Source: a bacterium
GTDB lineage: Bacteria > Zixibacteria > MSB-5A5 > GN15 > FEB-12
NCBI GenBank assembly: GCA_030640905.1
Contig: DAOWIM010000198.1
Span: 1 to 6,718 of the forward strand
DNA length: 6,718 bases
Direction of reading: 5' to 3'
The notes beneath the pieces are model-generated. The model did no database searches. It was given only the letters and a program-made list of their open reading frames with translations, and was not told the DNA's origin. Every line of letters starts with the position of its first letter. The stretch's first letter is position 1. Position numbers and translations under genes: made by a program. Positions 1 through 6,718 of this stretch are shown piece after piece.

Positions 1-996
1 GAGCTGGTGACGCGCTCTATCGCACGAGAGACAATTGGTGCCGCGCTGGCTAATCTGAATCACCTGTTTGGTATCGAAAAGAAAGGGCAGATCGCTGCTC
101 TGGCCCGTTATGTGAACTCTGTCGGAGCCGAGAAGCTTGGCGCAGTGCCGCATTCGACGGGGAAGCTGGGAGCCGAACTCGAAACCATCTGGGGTGAGTG
201 TCCGGATTGCGAGCCGAAAAATACCGATGCTATGCTGGCGTTGATGAAAAAAGAAGAACTGACCGGAATGATTGTCATGGGCAGTAATCCGGCAATGCTT
301 TATCCGGATCGCGAGTTTGCAAGAGAGGGGTTGGAACGGCTGGAGTTCCTCGTTGCCTGCGATCTGTTTGAAACTGAAACGACCGCGCTGGCTGATGTTG
401 TTCTGCCGCTGTGTAGTTGGGCTGAGTACGATGGCGACTATGTCAATCTCGAAGGAAAAGTACAGCGAGCCACAAAGGCAGTCAATCCAATCGGTCAGGC
501 CAAGCCCGGATATGAGATAATCGATCTGCTGGCGGCGAAACATGAGAAGAAGTTGTTTGAATCCGCAATTGATAGAGATGCGGAGATTGACCGGCTGCTC
601 GCGCTGGATACGGCGCAGAGTCTTCCCGATCAGTTCGTCGAGATGAAACCGGCCGAGTTTGAAAAAGACGACGACTACAAGCACCCGGCATTTGTTTGTG
701 ACGATGCTCATCACAGTGGACACCTGACCGAGAAGGCCCCAACGCTGGCGAATTTTGCGGGTGAGGCGTATGTCGAGATGTCGGCAGATACAGCCTCTCA
801 ATATGGTGTTGAGGATGGTGACTCGGTGCGCGTTGAATCGAAAGTCGGCAAGATTATTGTCCCGGCAAGAATTTCAGAATATATAGATAACGAAGCGGTT
901 GTTATTCCGAGGAATTTTGCGTCAACTCCGGTTACCTCGCTGTTGATGCGTAAGCGGCGAATTGACTGGGTGAAACTGAGTAAGGTGGATGCGTAG
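1..996 (+). CDS. nuoG: NADH-quinone oxidoreductase subunit G (NuoG), C-terminal part, 5' end cut by window
   Basis: This is the C-terminal 331 residues of the large peripheral-arm subunit of complex I. The full protein normally carries N-terminal iron-sulfur clusters followed by a molybdopterin-oxidoreductase-like fold; only the latter is visible here. The frame is open from base 1, so the GTG at 7 is not the start. Visible residues (numbered from base 1) include an NS-GA--LG--P stretch near 39-50, VMGSNP at 92-97, and the family block ETETTALADVVLP (124-136) followed by AEYDG and N-EGKVQR (141-156). A molybdopterin-dinucleotide-binding-like C-terminal domain lies at about 256-307 (YGVEDGDSVRV, then VPARIS). 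A charged linker at about 180-250 joins them. A CPDC pair at 67-70 looks unusual. nuoH begins 3 bases after the stop. In isolation it could be taken for a formate dehydrogenase-type oxidoreductase, but the nuo context settles it. The N-terminal cluster-binding cysteines cannot be assessed. Confidence 0.93.
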   Translation, partial: ELVTRSIARETIGAALANLNHLFGIEKKGQIAALARYVNSVGAEKLGAVPHSTGKLGAELETIWGECPDCEPKNTDAMLALMKKEELTGMIVMGSNPAMLYPDREFAREGLERLEFLVACDLFETETTALADVVLPLCSWAEYDGDYVNLEGKVQRATKAVNPIGQAKPGYEIIDLLAAKHEKKLFESAIDRDAEIDRLLALDTAQSLPDQFVEMKPAEFEKDDDYKHPAFVCDDAHHSGHLTEKAPTLANFAGEAYVEMSADTASQYGVEDGDSVRVESKVGKIIVPARISEYIDNEAVVIPRNFASTPVTSLLMRKRRIDWVKLSKVDA

Positions 997-999
997 GCG

Positions 1000-2022
1000 A
1001 TGCTGGAAATAGCTCTCATAGCGTCGATCAAGGTTATCATCGTGATCGTAGTGGTCCTCACCGGGTGTGCCTGGTCAACCTGGCTGGAGCGCAAGGTCCT
1101 GGGCCGACTGCAGCATCGCATCGGACCAAGCTTTGCCGGACCATACGGCCTGCTTCAACCGGTGGCCGATGGCCTCAAGCTGATGTTCAAGGAAGATATT
1201 GTACCGGCTTCGGTTGAGAAAACAATGTGGACGATAGCGCCGATCATCTCCTTTATCCCCGCTTTGCTGCCTTTCGCGGTGGTGCCGTTCGGAATAGACA
1301 GCACCCTCTTCGGGCACGAAGTAAAGTTTGTTATCTCTGATTTGAATATTGGCGTCCTGTTTGTTTTTGCCGTCACTTCGCTGGGTGTCTACGGAATCGT
1401 ATTGGCGGGGTGGTCATCGGGGTCCAAGTACTCATTGCTGGGTGGAATACGTTCCTCGGCTCAGATGATTTCCTACGAAATTGGCTACGGTTTGTCAATT
1501 ATCGGTGTAGTTCTGGTGGCCAACACCCTGTCGCTGCGGGAAATTGTTGAGATGCAGGGATCGGATTCGATCTGGTTCTTCTCCAACTGGATGATCTGGC
1601 AGCAGCCACTTGGCTTTCTCCTGTTTGTTACTTGTGCGTTTGCCGAGACCAATCGCTGCCCGTTCGATATGCCCGAATGCGAGTCCGAACTTGTAGCCGG
1701 CTATCACACGGAGTACTCCTCGATGCGTTTTGCCATGTTCTTTGTCGGCGAGTATGCCAACATGCTGGGGGTTGCATCGGTCGCCGCGACTCTGTTTTTC
1801 GGAGGGTGGCAGGGACCGTTCCTTGATACCGCTCCCTGGTTGGCGGTGGTCTGGTTTGTGGCGAAAGTGTTTGTCTTTATGCTGGGTTATATCTGGCTGC
1901 GGGCGACTTTCCCGCGTTTCAGGTATGATCAGTTGATGGCTTTTGGTTGGAAAGTTCTGCTACCACTGGCGTTGCTCAATGCGATGGTGACTTCATTGTT
2001 GGTGACGCTGGGGTGGTTGTGA
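1000..2022 (+). CDS. nuoH: NADH-quinone oxidoreductase subunit H (NuoH)
   Basis: This is the membrane subunit that joins the peripheral and membrane arms and forms much of the quinone-binding chamber; it is the counterpart of mitochondrial ND1. At 340 residues it is of normal length and is strongly hydrophobic, with about eight membrane helices. Family signatures are present: ERK-LGR-Q-RIGP (30-43), GLLQP-ADG-KL-FKE (50-65), GWSSGSKYSLLGG-RSSAQ (137-155), SYEIGYGL with the conserved Glu160, the cytoplasmic quinone-site loop starting AETNR (215-219) and continuing through ESELVAGYHTEY (228-239), and FPRFRYDQLM near 304-313. The ATG lies 3 bases after the nuoG stop, with AAGGTGGA at 982-989 as ribosome binding site inside nuoG, so the two genes are probably translationally coupled. 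The loop carries Cys220 and Cys227 where Ala, Thr or similar residues are usual. No frameshift or truncation is seen. Confidence 0.98.
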   Translation: MLEIALIASIKVIIVIVVVLTGCAWSTWLERKVLGRLQHRIGPSFAGPYGLLQPVADGLKLMFKEDIVPASVEKTMWTIAPIISFIPALLPFAVVPFGIDSTLFGHEVKFVISDLNIGVLFVFAVTSLGVYGIVLAGWSSGSKYSLLGGIRSSAQMISYEIGYGLSIIGVVLVANTLSLREIVEMQGSDSIWFFSNWMIWQQPLGFLLFVTCAFAETNRCPFDMPECESELVAGYHTEYSSMRFAMFFVGEYANMLGVASVAATLFFGGWQGPFLDTAPWLAVVWFVAKVFVFMLGYIWLRATFPRFRYDQLMAFGWKVLLPLALLNAMVTSLLVTLGWL

Positions 2023-2034
2023 GGATAGATTGAT

Positions 2035-2541
2035 ATGAACGAAATCGCACAAGCTTTCATTAACACTCTCTTTAAGATGCCGAAGGGTCTTTACGTCACC
2101 TTCAAGCATATCTTCAAGAAACCGGTTACGCTCGACTATCCCCATGAAAAACGGACGATGCCTCCTCGCTACCGTGGTCTGCATTACCTGGAACGTTACG
2201 ATGACGGCACCGAACGCTGCGTCTGTTGTGGTCTCTGTGCGGCCGCCTGCCCGGCTGACGCTATCTATATGGAACCGACAGAGACCGAGAATGGCGAGCG
2301 GCAGGCGAAAGTCTATGAAATCAATTTGATTCGCTGTATCTACTGTGGCTTCTGCGAAGAGGCCTGCCCCGAGGAGGCGATTTTCCTCGGTCATGAGTAT
2401 GAATTCAGTAGTGACGACCGCGATTCATTTATCTATGCTAAGGAACAATTACTTGTACCGCAGACCAGAACCGATAACCCGTTCAAGCGGATTCTCCGCC
2501 GGACACGGCGAGCGCACCTGACTGCGGGGAGTGGCAAATGA
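2035..2541 (+). CDS. nuoI: NADH-quinone oxidoreductase subunit I (NuoI), 2x[4Fe-4S] ferredoxin-like
   Basis: This 168-residue peripheral-arm subunit relays electrons through two tetranuclear clusters (N6a, N6b) towards the last cluster before quinone. Two complete CxxCxxCxxxCP motifs are visible: Cys62, 65, 68, 72 with Pro73, and Cys101, 104, 107, 111 with Pro112. In the usual ferredoxin pattern, the first three cysteines of each motif and the last one of the other motif ligate each cluster. The N-terminal stretch (about 1-30) is amphipathic, as expected for the membrane-facing helix, followed by the family sequence VTLDYP and PRYRG. The C-terminus (149-168) is basic. An additional Cys64 sits inside the first motif. 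The gene starts 12 bases after nuoH with GAGGA at 2021-2025, 9 bases before the ATG, and its stop overlaps the nuoJ start. Length and motifs are normal for the family. Confidence 0.98.
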   Translation: MNEIAQAFINTLFKMPKGLYVTFKHIFKKPVTLDYPHEKRTMPPRYRGLHYLERYDDGTERCVCCGLCAAACPADAIYMEPTETENGERQAKVYEINLIRCIYCGFCEEACPEEAIFLGHEYEFSSDDRDSFIYAKEQLLVPQTRTDNPFKRILRRTRRAHLTAGSGK

Positions 2542-3131
2542 CACTTGATCTTGTCATATTCCTGATCTCGTCAGTGGTAGCGGTTTTTGGTGCGACCATG
2601 ATGATCACCCAGCGCAATCCGATTGCTTCGGTATTGTTCATGATTCTATCACTGCTCGCTCAGGCGGTACTGTATATCCAGCTTGGTGCGTTGTTTATGG
2701 GTGCCGTGTTGGTAATCGTCTATGCTGGTGCCATTTTGGTATTGTTTCTGTTTGTGATCATGTTGCTCAACTTGAGAGGTCATGAAAGTCTTGGGCAGCC
2801 ATCCCCGCCAATCAGCCTGACCATTAAGTATGCGCTGGCAGTTCTCTTTGTGCTCGAACTGATCATGGTTGTGAAAAGTAGTTTCTCTTCCGACCTGTTT
2901 GCCGATGCCGGGAGTCCGGGTGTGATGGTGATGCAAACAGATACTTTTGGCGCCGCTAATGACGTTGCGGTTCTTCTGTTCCAGCGGTATCTGTATCCGT
3001 TTGAACTGACCTCCATTCTGCTGTTGGTAGCGGTTGTTGGTGCGGTGATCCTGGCACATCGAAGCCGCGATGATGACGGTCCGGTCGATGCAGCGTCGAG
3101 TGGGGAAAGTGAAGGGAAGGCAGCCGAATGA
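2538..3131 (+). CDS. nuoJ: NADH-quinone oxidoreductase subunit J (NuoJ)
   Basis: This small membrane subunit (ND6 counterpart) packs against NuoK, NuoA and NuoH and helps couple quinone reduction to proton movement. Its 197 residues show about five hydrophobic segments: roughly 4-24, 28-47, 52-78, 94-113 and 154-173. The third contains the diagnostic VYAGAILVLFLFVIML (61-76), with Tyr62 and Gly64 in the helix that forms the pi-bulge in known structures. QRNPIASVLF near 25-34 is also typical. The last 22-23 residues (about 175-197) form a hydrophilic, mostly acidic tail that is probably non-essential. The start overlaps the nuoI stop as ATGA, with GGGGAG at 2526-2531 as ribosome binding site; the stop overlaps nuoK in the same way. 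The subunit family is poorly conserved in sequence, but position and the third-helix motif make the call firm. Confidence 0.96.
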   Translation: MTLDLVIFLISSVVAVFGATMMITQRNPIASVLFMILSLLAQAVLYIQLGALFMGAVLVIVYAGAILVLFLFVIMLLNLRGHESLGQPSPPISLTIKYALAVLFVLELIMVVKSSFSSDLFADAGSPGVMVMQTDTFGAANDVAVLLFQRYLYPFELTSILLLVAVVGAVILAHRSRDDDGPVDAASSGESEGKAAE

Positions 3132-3430
3132 TTCCAATCTCTGCATATTTGGTGGTGGCGGCCGTCTTGTTCGGCATCGGAACGGTCGGTGTCCTGACTT
3201 CACGGAACCTCATTATTGTGTTCATGTCTGTGGAGTTGATGCTCAACGCCGGAAACCTGGTGTTGATTGCGTTCTCACGGGCGCTGAATGTCCTTGATGG
3301 CCACGTTTTTGTATTCTTGGTCCTGACTGTAGCTGCAGCCGAGGCGGCAGTTGGTCTGGCAATGTTGATAACGCTTTATCGAAACCGGGAAACGGTCAAT
3401 ATCGACCGGTTCGATTTGTTGAAATGGTAA
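3128..3430 (+). CDS. nuoK: NADH-quinone oxidoreductase subunit K (NuoK)
   Basis: This 100-residue, three-helix membrane subunit (ND4L counterpart, related to MrpC) lies between NuoJ and NuoN and carries part of the central proton path. The two functionally important membrane glutamates are present at the standard positions: Glu36 in MSVELMLNAGNLVL and Glu72 in TVAAAEAAVGLA. The C-terminal LYRNRETVNID is typical. The length of 100 matches the usual size. The start overlaps the nuoJ stop (ATGA), and GAAGGGAAGG at 3111-3120 is a strong ribosome binding site. nuoL follows after 13 bases (preferred start). Nothing unusual is seen. Confidence 0.98.
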   Translation: MIPISAYLVVAAVLFGIGTVGVLTSRNLIIVFMSVELMLNAGNLVLIAFSRALNVLDGHVFVFLVLTVAAAEAAVGLAMLITLYRNRETVNIDRFDLLKW

Positions 3431-3436
3431 GGTGAG
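3429..3436 (+). promoter_or_regulatory. Ribosome binding site that decides the nuoL start
   Basis: AAGGTGAG spans the end of the nuoK stop codon and lies 7 bases before the ATG at 3444, which is ideal spacing. The alternative in-frame GTG at 3432 lies inside this site and has only poor purine matches upstream. The site therefore favours the ATG. This is inferred from sequence alone. Confidence 0.7.
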
Positions 3437-3443
3437 TGAACTG

Positions 3444-5381
3444 ATGTCCGAATGGCTATATTTGATTCCGCTGTTACCGCTGGCCGGTTTTGTAATTAAC
3501 GGGTTATTGCTCGGGCGTTTACCCAAGCCAATAGTTTCTCTGGTGGCGTGTGGCTCGGTGGGGTTGTCGTTTGTTCTATCGGTACTTGCCTTCTTTGAAT
3601 TGAAGGCGCTCCCCGAGAGCGCACGGGTGATGGAGCAGGTGCTCTTCGCTTGGATTCCTTCCGGCAGCCAGTTTAATGCAAACTTCGGTTTCCTGCTTGA
3701 CCCGTTGTCGGCAGTGATGATTCTCGTTGTTAGCGGTGTTAGTTTTCTGATTCATATTTATTCGATTGGCTACATAAATCACGACAAGTCATTCTCGCGC
3801 TTCTTTACTTACATGAATCTTTTTACATTCGCGATGTTGACGCTGGTACTGGCCGACAATTTCCTTCTGATGTTTGTTGGCTGGGAGGGTGTGGGGTTGT
3901 GCTCATACCTGCTGATCGGATTCTGGCATGAGCGGAAATCGGCCAGTGATGCCGGGAAGAAAGCGTTTATTGTCAATCGCATTGGCGATTTCGGATTCCT
4001 GATAGGGATGTTTCTGTTATTCTGGAATGTCGGTTCTCTCGATTTTCGCGTTGTTATGGCGCAGGCGCCGGAAGTTTTTGCTGTCGGTGGCGTACTAATT
4101 ACGGCCACCTGTTTGCTGTTGTTTGTAGGGGCGATTGGCAAGTCGGCTCAGATTCCTCTCTATGTCTGGTTACCCGACGCTATGGAGGGCCCAACCCCGG
4201 TTTCCGCGCTGATCCATGCCGCTACGATGGTCACCGCCGGTGTGTATATGGTTGCGCGGAGTAACGTCTTGTTTATGATGGCCCCAGATGCCTTGATGGT
4301 TGTGGCCATAATTGGTGCCGCTACGGCGTTTCTTGCGGCGACTATCGGACTGGCGCAGAACGATATTAAGCGAGTACTGGCGTACTCTACGGTCAGTCAA
4401 CTTGGATATATGTTCCTTGCTTGCGGTGTGGCAGCATTCACCGCCGGTATCTTCCACCTGATGACACATGCCTTCTTCAAAGCGTTGCTGTTTTTGGGAG
4501 CAGGTTCGGTCATTCACGGTATGTCGGACGAACAGGACATGCGAAAGATGGGCGGATTGCGCAAGCATATGCCGGTGACGTTCATTACGATGCTTTTTGC
4601 CACTCTGGCTATCTGCGGTATTCCGGGCATGTCGGGATTCTTCTCAAAAGATGAGATACTATGGAAGTCGTTCTCTTCGGGTCACGGTCATTGGCTTTTT
4701 TGGTTGGTCGGATTTGTAACCGCCGGGCTGACGGCGTTCTATATGTTCCGGTTGATCTACATGACCTTCTATGGAAAAGGGCGAATGGACGAGAAAACTC
4801 GTTCTCATCTGCACGAATCTCCCAAGACGATGACCGTTCCTCTGGTAGTCTTGGGCGTGTTGTCGATAGTTGGCGGCTGGGTTGGTATTCCGCACGTGTT
4901 TGGCGTTACCAATCATTTTGAGCATTGGCTGGCGCCGGTCATGGCGGGTAGTCAAATCGAAGCCTCCCATGCGCTGGCAGCTGGAGGAGGCGATACCGGG
5001 ATGGAACTGGGCCTGATGGCCGCTTCGGTTATCCTGGTGCTGATTGCCATACTGGTAGCCTTCATGTTTTATAATAAGAAACCGCATCTGGCAACATCGT
5101 TGCGCGACAAACTCTCCGGTGTGCATCATCTGCTGTTGAATAAATATTTCGTCGATGAAATCTACAGCGCTCTCATCGTTCGACCGGTCATATATATCTC
5201 GCTCTTCTGTTGGAAAATTGTTGACGTGATACTAATCGATGGCAGCATCAATGGCGTCGCGACTGTCTATGCTGATATTTCGCAGACGGCCCGGGCCAGC
5301 CAGACCGGTAGAATTCGAACTTATGCAACCCTCTTCCTGGCTGGCGTGGTGGCGATTGTAGCCTGGTTTATTTGGATTTAG
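3444..5381 (+). CDS. nuoL: NADH-quinone oxidoreductase subunit L (NuoL), antiporter-like proton pump
   Basis: This is the distal antiporter-like membrane subunit (ND5 counterpart, related to MrpA), 645 residues from ATG 3444. A GTG at 3432 would add four residues but lacks a good ribosome binding site. The start MSEWLYLIPLLPLAGF is typical. Key ion-path residues are present: Glu148 in VGWEGVGLCSYLLIGFW, Asp182 in NRIGD, Lys233 in GKSAQIPL, His258 in ALIHAATMVTAGVY, His338, His342 and Lys346 in FHLMTHAFFKALLFL, and Lys402-Asp403-Glu404 in FFSKDEI. They correspond to E. coli Glu144, Asp178, Lys229, His254, His334, His338 and Lys342, an offset of four. The lateral amphipathic helix region follows helix 15, with NKYFVDEIY at 566-574, and a last membrane helix closes the protein at about 627-645. 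It is somewhat longer than the 613-residue E. coli protein, as in many non-enteric forms. nuoM follows 3 bases after the stop. Confidence 0.97.
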   Translation: MSEWLYLIPLLPLAGFVINGLLLGRLPKPIVSLVACGSVGLSFVLSVLAFFELKALPESARVMEQVLFAWIPSGSQFNANFGFLLDPLSAVMILVVSGVSFLIHIYSIGYINHDKSFSRFFTYMNLFTFAMLTLVLADNFLLMFVGWEGVGLCSYLLIGFWHERKSASDAGKKAFIVNRIGDFGFLIGMFLLFWNVGSLDFRVVMAQAPEVFAVGGVLITATCLLLFVGAIGKSAQIPLYVWLPDAMEGPTPVSALIHAATMVTAGVYMVARSNVLFMMAPDALMVVAIIGAATAFLAATIGLAQNDIKRVLAYSTVSQLGYMFLACGVAAFTAGIFHLMTHAFFKALLFLGAGSVIHGMSDEQDMRKMGGLRKHMPVTFITMLFATLAICGIPGMSGFFSKDEILWKSFSSGHGHWLFWLVGFVTAGLTAFYMFRLIYMTFYGKGRMDEKTRSHLHESPKTMTVPLVVLGVLSIVGGWVGIPHVFGVTNHFEHWLAPVMAGSQIEASHALAAGGGDTGMELGLMAASVILVLIAILVAFMFYNKKPHLATSLRDKLSGVHHLLLNKYFVDEIYSALIVRPVIYISLFCWKIVDVILIDGSINGVATVYADISQTARASQTGRIRTYATLFLAGVVAIVAWFIWI

Positions 5382-5384
5382 ATT

Positions 5385-6718
5385 ATGGAACAGTGGATAC
5401 TTACACTTATTACGTTCTTTCCCCTCTTAGGGGTTGCTCTATTGTTGCTGGTGCCCAAGGACAGCCATGATTCAATCAAGGGAGTTGCGCTGATTGTTTC
5501 CTTTGTGACCATGTTGCTGTCGTTCTGGCTGTACAACATGTTTGATCCGGTGGCAAGTGGCATGCAGTTTTCGGTCAATATCCCCTGGATTACTTCGATG
5601 GGCATAAGCTACTATCTGGGTATCGACGGTATCTCGCTGCTGTTGATTGTAATGACCACGATTCTGACAACCCTGTGCATCTTGTCATCGTGGCGATCAA
5701 TCACTACTGGTATCAAGGGGTTCTTCATCTCGATGCTGCTTTTGGAATGCGGGATGCTCGGTGTCTTCTGCACGCTCGATTTGTTCATGTTCTACGTCTT
5801 CTGGGAAGTGATGTTAGTGCCGATGTATTTCCTGATCGGTGTGTGGGGTGGCCCGCGTCGCATTTACGCCGCGATCAAGTTTGTTCTCTTTACGATGTTC
5901 GGCTCGCTGTTGATGCTGGTTGCAATTCTTTATCTGTTGGTTGAGTATCAGAGTTTCTCCGGCGAGTATTCTTTCGATATGCTTAAGCTTGCGCAGATGC
6001 CGATTGCCTATCAGCCGCAGTTGTGGTTGTTCGGTGCGTTTGCCCTTGCCTTTGCTATTAAGGTACCGCTGTTCCCGTTGCATACGTGGCTTCCCGACGC
6101 CCATGTCGAGGCGCCGACTGCCGGATCGGTTATTCTGGCGGGTGTGCTTCTTAAGATGGGGGTATATGGTTTCATTCGCATTTGTCTGCCGATGTTCCCT
6201 GAGGCGACGATGGCTTACCTGCCGTACATCAGTGTTCTTGCCATCATAGCGATCATTTATGGGGCCATTGTGGCTATGGTGCAGAAGGACGTCAAATCGT
6301 TAGTGGCGTTCTCGTCTGTATCGCACATGGGTTTTGTGATGCTCGGACTCTTTGCCCTCAATATGCAGGGGCTGGAAGGATCGATTATCCAGATGCTTAA
6401 TCACGGCATCTCTACCGGCGCATTGTTCTTGTTGGTCGGCATACTCTACGAACGCCGACATACTCGCATGATCGAAGATTTCGGTGGTATCGCTAATGTG
6501 ATGCCGGTTTATTCGGCCATATTTATGATTGTGATGCTTTCGTCAATTGGTCTGCCTCTAACCAACGGGTTTGTCGGCGAGTTTCTGATTCTGCTCGGGG
6601 TATTCAAGGCCAACATGGTTTATGGCATCATCGCGTCTTCGGGAGTTGTCCTGGCCGCCTGCTATATGTTGTGGATGTATCAGCGCGTGATTTTCGGTAA
6701 GACATCCAATCCTGAAAA
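5385..6718 (+). CDS. nuoM: NADH-quinone oxidoreductase subunit M (NuoM), 3' end cut by window
   Basis: This is the second antiporter-like proton pump (ND4 counterpart, related to MrpD). 444 codons are open from ATG 5385 to the window edge. The usual length is about 490-530, so some 50-90 residues are missing. Diagnostic sequence includes YYLGIDGISLLL (about 75-86) and FYVFWEVMLVPMYFLIGVWGG with Glu141. Further ion-path residues are Lys226 in FAIKVPLFPLHTWLPDAH, Lys257 in GVLLKMGVYG, His314 in SSVSHMG, His340 in LNHGIS, and Glu399 in NGFVGEFLIL. These match E. coli Glu144, Lys234, Lys265, His322, His348 and Glu407. GIDGIS and HTWLPDAHVEAPT distinguish it from NuoL and NuoN. It starts 3 bases after the nuoL stop with only a weak ribosome binding site (GGA at 5374-5376), so translation probably depends on coupling to nuoL. 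nuoN is expected next. Confidence 0.97.
   Translation, partial: MEQWILTLITFFPLLGVALLLLVPKDSHDSIKGVALIVSFVTMLLSFWLYNMFDPVASGMQFSVNIPWITSMGISYYLGIDGISLLLIVMTTILTTLCILSSWRSITTGIKGFFISMLLLECGMLGVFCTLDLFMFYVFWEVMLVPMYFLIGVWGGPRRIYAAIKFVLFTMFGSLLMLVAILYLLVEYQSFSGEYSFDMLKLAQMPIAYQPQLWLFGAFALAFAIKVPLFPLHTWLPDAHVEAPTAGSVILAGVLLKMGVYGFIRICLPMFPEATMAYLPYISVLAIIAIIYGAIVAMVQKDVKSLVAFSSVSHMGFVMLGLFALNMQGLEGSIIQMLNHGISTGALFLLVGILYERRHTRMIEDFGGIANVMPVYSAIFMIVMLSSIGLPLTNGFVGEFLILLGVFKANMVYGIIASSGVVLAACYMLWMYQRVIFGKTSNPE

Noticed and set aside
7..996. GTG at 7 as a true start for a short 329-residue gene
   Set aside because: The frame is open back to base 1 and the protein matches the interior of NuoG, so the gene is cut by the window edge.
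2023..2034. Possible regulatory element or terminator between nuoH and nuoI
   Set aside because: The gap is only 12 bases and is explained as the spacer for the nuoI ribosome binding site; no hairpin is visible.
1993..2394. 133-codon minus-strand frame across the nuoH-nuoI junction
   Set aside because: It covers the conserved NuoI cluster motifs on the sense strand and has no family resemblance of its own.
2649..3203. 184-codon open frame on the minus strand opposite nuoJ and nuoK
   Set aside because: It is antisense to two certain genes, its translation has no recognisable domain and is rich in His, Gln, Arg and Pro, as expected for the reverse of hydrophobic coding sequence.
4659..5129. 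156-codon open frame on the minus strand opposite nuoL
   Set aside because: It lies entirely within nuoL on the other strand, has no recognisable motif and looks like a shadow of membrane-protein coding sequence.
3444..6718. nuoL and nuoM as a gene duplication within this genome
   Set aside because: They share the antiporter-like fold and matching Glu and Lys positions, but this is the ancient paralogy common to all complex I, not a recent local event.

Overview
The window is one unbroken stretch of a bacterial respiratory complex I (nuo) operon. All genes are on the + strand, in the order nuoG (3' end) - nuoH - nuoI - nuoJ - nuoK - nuoL - nuoM (5' part). This is the order seen in the classical 14-gene nuoA-N cluster. 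The proteins are ordinary bacterial NADH-quinone oxidoreductase subunits with their diagnostic residues intact. The organism cannot be named from these genes. Base composition looks roughly balanced, the starts are mostly ATG with recognisable Shine-Dalgarno sequences, and the proteins match general bacterial families without pointing to one phylum. An uncultured Gram-negative-type lineage is possible, but that is a guess.

Layout: 1-996 holds the C-terminal part of NuoG, a peripheral-arm subunit with a molybdopterin-oxidoreductase-like fold. 1000-2022 is NuoH, the membrane subunit that helps form the quinone site. 2035-2541 is NuoI, which carries two 4Fe-4S clusters (N6a and N6b) that pass electrons towards quinone. 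2538-3131 (NuoJ) and 3128-3430 (NuoK) are small membrane subunits of the proton path. 3444-5381 is NuoL, the distal antiporter-like proton pump with the lateral helix. 5385-6718 is NuoM, a second antiporter-like pump; its frame is still open at the window edge and lacks only the last part of the protein. nuoM's reading frame was checked by hand codon by codon and has no stop over 444 codons.

The genes are packed tightly. I-J and J-K overlap by 4 bases (ATGA), G-H and L-M are separated by 3 bases, H-I by 12, and K-L by 13 with the preferred start. No promoter, terminator, RNA gene, repeat, mobile element or CRISPR array is visible, and no stretch of more than 13 bases lacks a gene. Together the genes encode the end of the electron-transfer arm and most of the membrane arm, coupling NADH (or another donor's) oxidation to quinone reduction and ion translocation. 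nuoN would be expected just downstream and nuoA-F upstream.

I looked for an undescribed system and did not find one. The points worth a second look are small: extra cysteines in NuoG, NuoH and NuoI, a start-codon choice in nuoL, a weak ribosome binding site at nuoM, and an acidic tail on NuoJ.
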